This document shows positions 42,894-51,198 of a stretch of DNA of 64,000 nucleotides, piece after piece. Numbering within the stretch: the first letter of the stretch is position 1; every line of letters starts with the position of its first letter. The notes beneath the pieces were generated by a model. It ran no database searches. It was not told where the DNA came from and saw nothing but the letters and a program-made list of their open reading frames with translations. The DNA is from SFDP01 sp051891855 (GTDB taxonomy: Bacteria; Bacillota; Clostridia; Lachnospirales; Lachnospiraceae), in NCBI GenBank assembly GCA_051891855.1, contig JBJFFP010000074.1, positions 1 through 64,000 of the forward strand. The letters run 5' to 3'. The position numbers and the translations under genes were made by a program.

Positions 42894-42917
42894 ATAAGCT
42901 ATCCTATAAGCTATCCT
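42894..42917. repeat. Tandem 12-base duplication after ffh
   Basis: ATAAGCTATCCT occurs twice in direct succession (42894-42905 and 42906-42917), 1 base outside the ffh stop codon. Together with flanking bases it can also form a 7-bp hairpin. It lies in the ffh-rpsP gap. Confidence 0.7.
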
Positions 42918-42918
42918 G

Positions 42919-44262
42919 TTAAAAAGGAAAACGGAATTTTCCTTTTCTTCCACCCATCAGGCCAGGCATCTGTTTCATCATCTTCTGGCTCTGTTCAAAC
43001 TGCTTAATAAAGCGGTTTACCACTGCAATATCCACTCCTGCACCCTTTGCAATTCTGTGCTTTCTGCTGGGATTTAACAGCTTCGGCTTCTGCCTTTCTT
43101 CGGGGGTCATGGATAGAACAATGGCCTCCATGCGGGCAAGCTGCTTTTCATCAATCATGGATTCAATATCCCCCAGCTTGCTTCCTATTCCCGGCATCAT
43201 ACTTAAAATACTTCCCAGACCTCCCATTTTTCGCATTTGCTTCATGCTTTCCAGATAATCCTCGAAGTCAAACTTGCCCTTTTTAAATCGGGCAGACATT
43301 TCCCTGCCCTTCTCTTCATCTATATCCAGGCTCTCCTGTGCCTTATCAATCAGGGTGAGCACATCCCCCATACCCAAAATTCTTCCGGCCATTCGATCCG
43401 GGTAAAACTGTTCCAAATCGGAGAGCTTCTCTCCCATACCCACATACAGAATGGGAATACCTGTTACTGCCTTTACGGAAAGGGCTGCACCGCCCCGGGC
43501 GTCACCATCCATCTTCGTCAAAATTACCCCATCGACGGAAAGCTTCTCATGAAATTGGGCAGCCACATTCACCGCGTCCTGACCGGTCATGGCATCCACC
43601 ACCAAAAGGGTCTGATGAACGGTTACCTGCTCCTTGATTTTAAGAAGCTCCTGCATCATCTCTTCATCCACATGAAGTCGGCCTGCAGTATCCAGTATCA
43701 CCACATTGTGTCCATTCTTCCCTGCATGCTCCAAAGCTGCTTTGGCAATATTTACCGGGTCATGATTCTCGCCCATGGCAAATACTTCCACACCCATTTT
43801 TTCTCCGTTTACCTGCAGCTGTTTAATTGCTGCAGGACGATATACATCACAGGCTACCAGAAGAGGCTTCTTCCCCTTCTTAAGCAGCTTACCGGCAATT
43901 TTGGCAGTGGTGGTGGTTTTACCGGCACCCTGAAGTCCGCACATCATAATTGTGGTAATCGATTTTCCAGGCTGCAAAGTAATCTCTGTAGTCTCCGCCC
44001 CCATCAGCTTGATCATTTCTTCATTTACAATCTTAATGACCATCTGACCGGGATTAAGTCCATTCAAAATATCTGTTCCCACAGCCCTCTCTTCAATGGA
44101 CTTGACAAACTGCTTTACCACTTTAAAATTAACGTCTGCCTCCAAAAGAGCCATCTTAACCTCTCGCAGAGCCTGTTTTACATCCTCTTCGGTAAGTCTG
44201 CCCTTGCTTCTCAGATTCTTAAATACATTCTGTAGTTTGTCGGTTAAGCTTTCAAATGCCAT
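42919..44262 (-). CDS. ffh: Signal recognition particle protein Ffh
   Basis: This 447-residue SRP54 GTPase recognises signal sequences. The N domain is followed by the G domain with GLQGAGKTTTTAKIA near residues 107-121, DTAGRLH and TKMDGDARGG, and a Met-rich M domain ending MPGLMGGRKGKF. It works with FtsY, encoded 6 kb upstream. It begins 3 bases after ylxM. Confidence 0.97.
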   Translation of the reverse strand: MAFESLTDKLQNVFKNLRSKGRLTEEDVKQALREVKMALLEADVNFKVVKQFVKSIEERAVGTDILNGLNPGQMVIKIVNEEMIKLMGAETTEITLQPGKSITTIMMCGLQGAGKTTTTAKIAGKLLKKGKKPLLVACDVYRPAAIKQLQVNGEKMGVEVFAMGENHDPVNIAKAALEHAGKNGHNVVILDTAGRLHVDEEMMQELLKIKEQVTVHQTLLVVDAMTGQDAVNVAAQFHEKLSVDGVILTKMDGDARGGAALSVKAVTGIPILYVGMGEKLSDLEQFYPDRMAGRILGMGDVLTLIDKAQESLDIDEEKGREMSARFKKGKFDFEDYLESMKQMRKMGGLGSILSMMPGIGSKLGDIESMIDEKQLARMEAIVLSMTPEERQKPKLLNPSRKHRIAKGAGVDIAVVNRFIKQFEQSQKMMKQMPGLMGGRKGKFRFPF

Positions 44263-44265
44263 AAA

Positions 44266-44580
44266 TTATAGTTCCTCTAATATCTGATTGGCCAGCCTAC
44301 GCACTTCTTCCTGAAGGGTTTGCCTTTCAATCTCCTCGACCATCTTCTTAATACGGGAAAAACGTTCCAGCAATCCCAGCTTATCTTCATAAGCCTTCAG
44401 CTGCTTATCACAGCGTTTAATCAGGTCATGCACTCCCTGGCGGCTGATTCCGTGTTCCTCAGCCAGCTCGCTTAAGGACATATCCTGAAAAACTGCATCT
44501 TCGTAAATCTGTTTCTGATGTTCGGTCAAAAGCTCTCCGTAAAAATCATATAGGAGGCCCTGCTCTACAATTTTTTCCAT
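44266..44580 (-). CDS. ylxM: YlxM family SRP accessory DNA-binding protein
   Basis: This 104-residue protein has a sigma-70 region 4-like helix-turn-helix (YDFYGELLTEHQKQIYEDAV and LAEEHGISRQGVHDLIKRC). YlxM is encoded immediately before ffh in Firmicutes and modulates SRP. It starts at a strong promoter and leads ylxM-ffh-rpsP-khpA. Confidence 0.93.
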   Translation of the reverse strand: MEKIVEQGLLYDFYGELLTEHQKQIYEDAVFQDMSLSELAEEHGISRQGVHDLIKRCDKQLKAYEDKLGLLERFSRIKKMVEEIERQTLQEEVRRLANQILEEL

Positions 44581-44616
44581 AGCAACTTACTCTTCCTTTT
44601 TGACCCGTACTTTGGT

Positions 44617-44645
44617 ATCATAGCGAAAAAAAAAGAAGGTGTCAA
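44617..44645 (-). promoter_or_regulatory. Promoter of the ylxM-ffh-rpsP-khpA operon
   Basis: The minus strand reads a consensus TTGACA (44640-44645), a 17-base spacer of mostly T and TATGAT (44617-44622). The predicted start is near 44610. Confidence 0.8.
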
Positions 44646-44661
44646 GTATTTTTTCTTGACA
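44623..44661 (-). terminator. Terminator of the RACo-like gene, overlapping the ylxM promoter
   Basis: A 7-bp stem (44640-44646 with 44655-44661, TGTCAAG/CTTGACA) with an 8-base loop is followed by CCTTCTTTTTTTTT on the minus strand. Its downstream arm is also the ylxM -35 box. Confidence 0.6.
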
Positions 44662-44681
44662 GCAGTATTTATTGTATACCC

Positions 44682-46268
44682 TTAAAAATCCAAATACTTT
44701 AAATATCGTTCTTCAAAGCCTTCTGCCAGGGCAAGGTTCAGTCCCTCAACTCTTTTTAAAATTTCCTCCAGCTGCTTATTTCCGGTTAAGGCTTCCTCCT
44801 TCCTTCCGTAAGCAATGGCCCCCTGTAAGGCTCCGTTTCCTATAGCTATGATTTTGCCCGTAAATTCCTTGGGAAAAAGACCGATTTCTATGGCTTCCTG
44901 AATGGGAAGCTTAGTCCCGAAGCCTCCGGCCAGATATACTCTGTCCACCTCGTTTGGCTTACAGCCATAGGCTTCCATCAGCTGCTCCATTCCGGCTCTT
45001 ATAGCTCCCTTCGCCAGCTGCAGCTGGCGAATATCCTGCTGATAGATGGCAATTTTTTCTCCCCTGGGACTGCTCCATAAAGGATAACCGGTTTTATCGT
45101 AGGGAGGCTGCAGAGTACCTTCCGGATTCATCAGGCGATTTCGCTTCAGCTCTGCCATACCTGCAATGATTCCGGTTCCGCAGATTCCTGTAGCAGACTG
45201 CTTTCCTCCTATGGTTCCGATAACCGCCCGGCGATTCATGATCTTTACCTGGTTAATGGCTCCAGGAATACTCCCGATTCCACAGGTAATATTTCCTCCT
45301 TCAAAAGCAGGTCCTGCCGCTGTGGATGAAGCAATCAGCCTGTTTCCATTTCCAATTACCATTTCCCCATTGGTACCCATATCCAAAAGAAGAGAAACAC
45401 CCTCCTCCCTAAACCCCGGACAAATCAACAGATCTGCAGTAATATCGCTTCCCACAAAGGCGGAAATTCCCGGAAGAACCACAAGGGGAACACCAAGCCT
45501 GCTTTCTGCCTCTGTCTCATCATACCCAGCAATGGCCGATTTATCCTTTTTGGCAGCAGTTATATCCGCCATTATTTCACCCAGTGTGGTATTCAGCAAT
45601 CCCAAATGTTCGCTGAAAAAGGGATGGCGTCCCAGTGACTCACAGGAATACCCCATCAGCAGATGAACCATAGTGGTATTGGCTGCAATTACCACTTTGC
45701 TGATGGGTATCCTGCCGTTTTCCGTAAGTAGTCCAATTCCCTGCCACAAATCCTCTGTAATTAATCTATGTAATTCCTCAAGGTGGCCGTTATTGGCAGC
45801 AGCTATCCTGCTGATAACATCTGCTCCGTGCATTCTCTGCCGATTCAGGGCCGCATGCGTGGTTCTGGTTTCACCGCTCTCCTCCACCACCAGGGCCATG
45901 GCTATGGTAGTGGTTCCTATATCAACAGCAATAAAATAATGCTCCCCATAGGCAGAATGACTTTTGGCAGAAGCCTTTACCCCTTCCACCACAATTTCCT
46001 GTTCATCTCCCTTTTCCAGTTCTACCACAATATCCGTCAATGCACAGGTTTTGCAGGCCAATCTTCCCTGTTCCTGGTCTGTATCAAACCTGGTCTCTGT
46101 AACCTGTCCTTCCAAAATCCTTATCTTACATTTTCCACAGGTTCCCCTCCCTGCACAGAGAGCCGGTATATAGATATCTGCCTTCTGCAAAGCCTCTAAC
46201 ACAGTCTGATTTTCTCTGATGGGGATCTCTTTTCTCCTATCCTCTTTATCTCTGAGTGTAATTTTCAT
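44682..46268 (-). CDS. RACo-like ferredoxin/ASKHA protein (DUF4445)
   Basis: This 528-residue protein starts with a plant-type [2Fe-2S] ferredoxin domain (Cys pattern CAGRGTCGKC plus LACKTC, residues about 35-80) followed by a long DUF4445/ASKHA ATPase-like domain (AVDIGTTTIAMALV near 115, MGTNGEMVIGN near 300, AGGFGTKL near 455). This layout is that of reductive activators of corrinoid proteins (RACo). No corrinoid protein or methyltransferase is nearby, so the partner is unknown. I place the start at the ATG ending at 46268, with GGAGG 8 bases upstream; the longer frame would run into yitT. Confidence 0.82.
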   Translation of the reverse strand: MKITLRDKEDRRKEIPIRENQTVLEALQKADIYIPALCAGRGTCGKCKIRILEGQVTETRFDTDQEQGRLACKTCALTDIVVELEKGDEQEIVVEGVKASAKSHSAYGEHYFIAVDIGTTTIAMALVVEESGETRTTHAALNRQRMHGADVISRIAAANNGHLEELHRLITEDLWQGIGLLTENGRIPISKVVIAANTTMVHLLMGYSCESLGRHPFFSEHLGLLNTTLGEIMADITAAKKDKSAIAGYDETEAESRLGVPLVVLPGISAFVGSDITADLLICPGFREEGVSLLLDMGTNGEMVIGNGNRLIASSTAAGPAFEGGNITCGIGSIPGAINQVKIMNRRAVIGTIGGKQSATGICGTGIIAGMAELKRNRLMNPEGTLQPPYDKTGYPLWSSPRGEKIAIYQQDIRQLQLAKGAIRAGMEQLMEAYGCKPNEVDRVYLAGGFGTKLPIQEAIEIGLFPKEFTGKIIAIGNGALQGAIAYGRKEEALTGNKQLEEILKRVEGLNLALAEGFEERYLKYLDF

Positions 46269-46311
46269 CTTTTCCTCCGTTTTCAAATGCCATCCCTTTG
46301 AGCTGCTCATC

Positions 46312-47151
46312 TTATATTTTCTCACTGAAAATATTCTTGTAGCCTTCCCCATAAATCTCAGCCGCACTGGATATAATCATAAAGGCCTCCGGATCTTCTT
46401 CCTTAACAATCACTTCAATTTGAGGTGCTGTCTGCTTTCTGACCACACACATAATTACCCGTTTGGCTTTTCTTCGATAGGCTCCCTCACCCTCCAAATA
46501 CGTAATCCCAATATTAACTTCTTCCAGTATTCGCTCTCCAATCTGCTGCCAGTTGTCACTGATAATATAAATCAGCTTTGCTCCGTCTGCCCCGTAAAGA
46601 ACCAAATCAAAAACCACACTCATCAGCATCACGCTGATTGCCGCATAAAAGGCCGAATCCAGGTTGGCGAAGACAACAGCAGACAAAGCCACTACAATTA
46701 AATCACAAATCATAAATAGGCGGCCCGTCTTCAGATGGGGAAAGCGAAGTCTCAATGCTTTAACAATAATGTCTGTTCCCCCCGTGGTGGCACCATTTCT
46801 AAAAACTATCCCCAAGGCAATAGCAGCCAGAGAGCCACCCATTACTGCTGCCAGTAAGGGATCGGAGGTCAGGGGCTCATAGCGCACAAAAAAATTGGTA
46901 AATAGAGAAGTTGTCAGGGTTGCAAATATAGTGGAAATTAAAAATCGGAATCCGAATTTCCACAATCCCAGACATAAAATAGGAATATTAAGAAGCAGGA
47001 TCAGCGTTCCGGTCTCCACCGAAATCAATCGATTAATGATCATTGCCAGCCCTGTTACTCCTCCGGGGGCAATATTATTGGGATCCAAAAACAGGCTGAC
47101 TGCCGCACCATACATTATTCCTGCAAGAATCAGCATACTATATTTTTTCAT
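46312..47151 (-). CDS. YitT family membrane protein (with DUF2179)
   Basis: This 279-residue protein has about five to six hydrophobic helices in the first 180 residues with GGVTGLAMIINRL and GATTGGTDIIVKAL motifs, then a soluble C-terminal DUF2179 domain of about 90 residues. YitT proteins are widespread in Firmicutes and their transport role is unproven. It lies 43 bases before the RACo-like gene and 24 bases after a terminator. Confidence 0.9.
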   Translation of the reverse strand: MKKYSMLILAGIMYGAAVSLFLDPNNIAPGGVTGLAMIINRLISVETGTLILLLNIPILCLGLWKFGFRFLISTIFATLTTSLFTNFFVRYEPLTSDPLLAAVMGGSLAAIALGIVFRNGATTGGTDIIVKALRLRFPHLKTGRLFMICDLIVVALSAVVFANLDSAFYAAISVMLMSVVFDLVLYGADGAKLIYIISDNWQQIGERILEEVNIGITYLEGEGAYRRKAKRVIMCVVRKQTAPQIEVIVKEEDPEAFMIISSAAEIYGEGYKNIFSEKI

Positions 47152-47170
47152 GAAATACTTATTCCTTTCT

Positions 47171-47202
47171 AAAAAGAATCTGCCTATAGTTTAGGCAGAT
47201 TC
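47171..47202 (-). terminator. Terminator after the diguanylate cyclase gene
   Basis: A perfect 11-bp stem (47176-47186 with 47192-47202) with a 5-base loop is followed by TTTTT on the minus strand. Confidence 0.85.
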
Positions 47203-47223
47203 CCTGAAAATATGATACAAAGC

Positions 47224-48939
47224 TCATTCTGCATCCGAATAAACCGTGTAGCCATCCTTTCCTTTTCTCTTAGTCTGGTATAAGGCTTTGTCAGCACAGT
47301 GATACAGGCTTTCATAGTCCTGCCGTCCTTTCTTGGAAAAAGCAATGCCAATACTTACCGATATCTTAATTTCTTCTCCTTCTTTTGAATAATAGGTCAT
47401 TCTGCATCTTCTGTTAATATCTCTTACTCTGGCAGCTACAGTTCTGCGGGAAATTTTTCCGGAAATAAATATACAAAATTCATCTCCTCCCAAACGTCCA
47501 AGAATATCCCCGTTTCTAAATGCCTCCTGCAGAATGGAGGATACCGTTTTTAATACCTTGTCTCCCTGAGGATGCCCTAAAACATCATTAACCCTTTTAA
47601 AGCCATCAATATCCAAAATCAGTAAGACACCTTCTCCGCTTTTTTCCCTCAGGGTATCGATAATCATCTCCTCCAACGCTGCCCGATTAAGCACTCCGGT
47701 CAGAGCATCCGTAGTTGCCGATACCTTCAGACGCTCACTTTGCCTTACCTGACTGTCCACATTAAAAAGCGTTAAATAAGCATAAATATCATTTGTACGG
47801 CTGTCCCGGGTAATAACATAATCCGCCCTGACCCAAAGCCATTGTTCCTCCAGCTCCTTGAACTGCCGGCTGATTTCCTCAGGAAAGGTAAAATACTTCA
47901 TCAATCCCTCACAGGATACTCGCATTTGATAAGTAAAATAAGGATTCTCCTCTAAAAGTATTTCAAAAAAATCAACCGTATTCTTTTCCTTAAACTCACT
48001 CTGGTAATCGGGATGAATGCACTCTGCAGCAAATTTATCCACCATCATTTCATAAGATTTGATTTCTCTTAATAGCTCAGGAGCAAAAAATTCATCCCCT
48101 TCCTCCAGCTCATTTCTGGTGACATTGACGAAGAAATAGAGCAGGCCTTTTTTCTGTGCATTATTTCGTAAGGATTTTTCCTTATCCAGCATATACTGCA
48201 TTTCCTGGTGCTGCTGCCGTTGTCTATCATCCCGGGCCTGAAAAATCAGAATCAGATAACTGCATCCAAAAATCAGCATATTTTTAATGAAAAGCTCCAA
48301 ATAAACCATGTGCGACAGCTGTTCATTATAGATTTCCCTTTCCACAAGAGGCTCCAGAATAATGGTGGACAGAATCAGAAAAATGTCACACACACTCATA
48401 TACAGAAAGAAGAGCTTTCCCCTCCTTCTGTGATGAATCATGCTGTAAAGCTCCTGGAACGGATATAGGCGTGACTTTGAAAGATAAAACAGCCAGCATG
48501 ATGAAAAGATAAGGGTAAAGGCCAAAAGGGTTATCTTGTATTCCATACTCCCAATGGGTATATTGGTGGCCGGAAAAAGCCCGGCCAGGGCAACTACCAT
48601 CCAGTAAATGCAGATGAAATTCATGATAAATTTATGTAGTAAAAATAAATAAGTATAGGGAACATCATCGCTGATGATGCATATGTCCAGGATAACCATA
48701 AGCGGACATCCGATGAGCAGAAAAACTACCGGAATACCGGGAAAAAAATATTCAACCAAAAAAAGAATCAACCCATTTATCAGTCCTGCCAAAAGCTGGA
48801 TGAGTGCAGTATTTTCCCGTACATTATCTACCAGCTTTTTCAAATAAACCAAGGAAAATCTTGTGCCCAGAAGCAGAATAAAAAAGATGGTAAAGGGCTG
48901 CGAAAAAAAATTACCGATATGAACAACCAGTGCTTCCAT
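47224..48939 (-). CDS. Membrane diguanylate cyclase (GGDEF)
   Basis: This 571-residue enzyme makes c-di-GMP from two GTP. About seven hydrophobic helices fill residues 1-250, followed by a PAS-like linker and a C-terminal GGDEF domain. The active site reads GRLGGDEFC; the inhibitory I-site RNGD lies five residues upstream, so product feedback is expected. I place the start at the ATG ending at 48939, which has AAAGGAGG before it; the longer frame puts the site inside. It follows threonine ammonia-lyase by 56 bases. Confidence 0.88.
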   Translation of the reverse strand: MEALVVHIGNFFSQPFTIFFILLLGTRFSLVYLKKLVDNVRENTALIQLLAGLINGLILFLVEYFFPGIPVVFLLIGCPLMVILDICIISDDVPYTYLFLLHKFIMNFICIYWMVVALAGLFPATNIPIGSMEYKITLLAFTLIFSSCWLFYLSKSRLYPFQELYSMIHHRRRGKLFFLYMSVCDIFLILSTIILEPLVEREIYNEQLSHMVYLELFIKNMLIFGCSYLILIFQARDDRQRQQHQEMQYMLDKEKSLRNNAQKKGLLYFFVNVTRNELEEGDEFFAPELLREIKSYEMMVDKFAAECIHPDYQSEFKEKNTVDFFEILLEENPYFTYQMRVSCEGLMKYFTFPEEISRQFKELEEQWLWVRADYVITRDSRTNDIYAYLTLFNVDSQVRQSERLKVSATTDALTGVLNRAALEEMIIDTLREKSGEGVLLILDIDGFKRVNDVLGHPQGDKVLKTVSSILQEAFRNGDILGRLGGDEFCIFISGKISRRTVAARVRDINRRCRMTYYSKEGEEIKISVSIGIAFSKKGRQDYESLYHCADKALYQTKRKGKDGYTVYSDAE

Positions 48940-48995
48940 GATTTCCTCCTTTATCTGATTCACTTTTACACTGTAACCGTTTTAACGTAAAATAA

Positions 48996-50207
48996 TTAAA
49001 TGTTCGTCCGAACCACCTTAGGCTGATAGCCTTCTTTTTCCAAAGCCTCCATAATCTGCTGCTTATGCTCGGTTCCGAAAGCCTCCAGGGTAATGCGAAG
49101 CTCCACTGCCGCATTACGGTTAATACTGACAAACTGGTTATGCTCCAGTTTAATGACGTTTCCACTTTCCCTGGCTACCACACCGGCCACCCGACTCAGC
49201 TCTCCCGGCTTATCCGGCAGCAGCACGGATACGGTAAAAATTCTGTCTCTCAAAATCAATCCCTGCTGAACTACGGAAGACATGGTAATCACATCCATAT
49301 TTCCTCCACTTAAAATGGAGACAATCTTTTTTCCCTTTACCTCCAGCTTTTTCAATGCCGCAACGGTTAAGAGACCGGAATTTTCCACGATCATTTTATG
49401 ATTTTCCACCATATCCAGAAAGGCTACAACCAGCTCACTGTCCTCCACTGTAATTATTCCGTCCAGATTTTTCTGTAAATACGGAAATATCCTGGTTCCC
49501 GGTGTTTTTACTGCCGTACCGTCCGCAATGGTGTTGACTGCATCCAGAGTCATTACCTTTCCCTGCTTTAAAGATTCCTCCATGCAGTTTGCCCCTGCAG
49601 GCTCCACACCAAACACCTTGATTTTAGGATTTAACAGCTTAGCCAGTGTGGATACCCCTGTGGCCAGTCCTCCCCCGCCAATAGGGCAAAGAATATAATC
49701 AACCAGCGGAAGCTCTTTAAAAATTTCCATGGCTATGGTTCCCTGACCGGTAGCCACCGCTTCATCATCAAAGGGATGGATAAAGGTATATCCATGCTCA
49801 TTTGCCAATTCATAGGCATGGGTACAGGCCTCATCATAAACATCTCCAAAAAGAATCACCTGGGCTCCATAGCTTTTCGTCCGATTCACCTTCATCAAGG
49901 GTGTGGTATTGGGCATAACGATTACCGCCTTGACCCCATAGCATTTCGCTGCGTAGGCGACCCCTTGGGCATGATTTCCCGCCGAGGCAGTGATAATCCC
50001 CTTCTGTCGGTCTTCTTCCTTCAACGTACTCATTTTATAATATGCCCCACGTACCTTATATGCCCCGGTAAACTGCATATTTTCCGGCTTTAAATATACC
50101 TTATTTCCTGTGGTGCTGCTAAAATAATCGCTGTAAACCAGCTTCGTTTCCAAAGTTACCCGTTTAACGATTTCAGCTGCCTCTTCAAACCGTTCCAGAC
50201 TTAACAT
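48996..50207 (-). CDS. Threonine ammonia-lyase (ACT-containing)
   Basis: This PLP enzyme deaminates threonine to 2-oxobutanoate. The 403 residues carry the lysine motif NMQFTGAYKVRGA near residues 48-60, the GNHAQG and PIGGGGLATG phosphate-binding segments and a C-terminal ACT domain from about residue 325. This layout fits the TdcB/IlvA subgroup with one ACT domain; whether it is catabolic or for isoleucine synthesis is unclear without neighbours such as leu/ilv genes. Confidence 0.9.
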   Translation of the reverse strand: MLSLERFEEAAEIVKRVTLETKLVYSDYFSSTTGNKVYLKPENMQFTGAYKVRGAYYKMSTLKEEDRQKGIITASAGNHAQGVAYAAKCYGVKAVIVMPNTTPLMKVNRTKSYGAQVILFGDVYDEACTHAYELANEHGYTFIHPFDDEAVATGQGTIAMEIFKELPLVDYILCPIGGGGLATGVSTLAKLLNPKIKVFGVEPAGANCMEESLKQGKVMTLDAVNTIADGTAVKTPGTRIFPYLQKNLDGIITVEDSELVVAFLDMVENHKMIVENSGLLTVAALKKLEVKGKKIVSILSGGNMDVITMSSVVQQGLILRDRIFTVSVLLPDKPGELSRVAGVVARESGNVIKLEHNQFVSINRNAAVELRITLEAFGTEHKQQIMEALEKEGYQPKVVRTNI

Positions 50208-50242
50208 TTTTCCTGCCTTCTTTCTTTTTCTTATAACAATCC

Positions 50243-51190
50243 CTAATCTTCCTGCCTGTTTTTGTCAAACAGAGCATCTACAAAATCATCAGAATTAAAT
50301 TTCTGCAAATCCTCCAGACTCTCCCCTACACCGATATATTTTACCGGGATTCCCAGCTCCGACTGAATGGCAATGGCAATTCCCCCCTTGGCCGTACCGT
50401 CCATCTTGGTTAAAACAATACCCGTAAGATTGGCAACGGAACCAAACTCTTTTGCCTGATTCAGTGCATTCTGTCCGGTAGTAGCATCCAAAACCACAAG
50501 ATTCTCCCGGTATGCATCCGGAAATTCCCGATCAATGATCCGATTCATTTTTTTCAATTCTTCCATCAGGTTCTTCTTATTATGAAGCCTGCCTGCCGTA
50601 TCACAAAGCAGGACGTCTACATTTCTGGCCTTGGCTGCACTGACTGCATCATAGATGACACTGGCCGGATCACCCCCTTCTGTTCCGCCGATCATATCCA
50701 CTCCGGCCCGGTGACTCCATTCCTCCAGCTGTTCTCCTGCCGCCGCACGGAAGGTGTCTGCTGCAGCAATCAATACCTTTTTTCCCTGTCCTTTAAGCTT
50801 TGCCGCCAGTTTTCCTACCGTGGTGGTTTTGCCCACACCGTTAACCCCGATAATCATAACAATGGACTGCTTTTCCTCAAAGGTATATGCCGTCTCCTCT
50901 ACTCTCATCTGTTCCTTAATGGTTTCAATCAACAGCTCTTTACACTGGGAAGGCTGGGTAAGCAGATTTTCCCGGATCTGTACACGAAGCTTCTCAAGGA
51001 TTGCCTGGGTGGTATTCACTCCTATATCTCCCATAATCAGGATTTCTTCCAATTCCTCATAAAAATCCTCATCAATGCAGGAAGCATCATAAAAGAATGT
51101 ATCGATTCCTTTAACGATATTATCCCTGGTCTTACTAAGACCTCTTTTCAGCCTGCCAAAAAATCCTTCTGTTTCCATAATTCTTTTCAC
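50243..51190 (-). CDS. ftsY: Signal recognition particle receptor FtsY
   Basis: This 315-residue membrane-associated GTPase docks SRP at the membrane. It has a short N domain and G motifs GVNGVGKTTTVGKLA near residue 115, DTAGRLHNK and TKMDGTAKGG. It lacks the long acidic A domain of E. coli FtsY, as in other Firmicutes. It lies 8 bases after smc. Confidence 0.96.
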   Translation of the reverse strand: MKRIMETEGFFGRLKRGLSKTRDNIVKGIDTFFYDASCIDEDFYEELEEILIMGDIGVNTTQAILEKLRVQIRENLLTQPSQCKELLIETIKEQMRVEETAYTFEEKQSIVMIIGVNGVGKTTTVGKLAAKLKGQGKKVLIAAADTFRAAAGEQLEEWSHRAGVDMIGGTEGGDPASVIYDAVSAAKARNVDVLLCDTAGRLHNKKNLMEELKKMNRIIDREFPDAYRENLVVLDATTGQNALNQAKEFGSVANLTGIVLTKMDGTAKGGIAIAIQSELGIPVKYIGVGESLEDLQKFNSDDFVDALFDKNRQED

Positions 51191-51198
51191 TCATTTCT

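Noticed and set aside
43237..44235. A 332-codon plus-strand ORF opposite ffh
   Set aside because: It is fully antisense to a highly conserved gene, has unlikely composition (many His and Cys) and no ribosome site.
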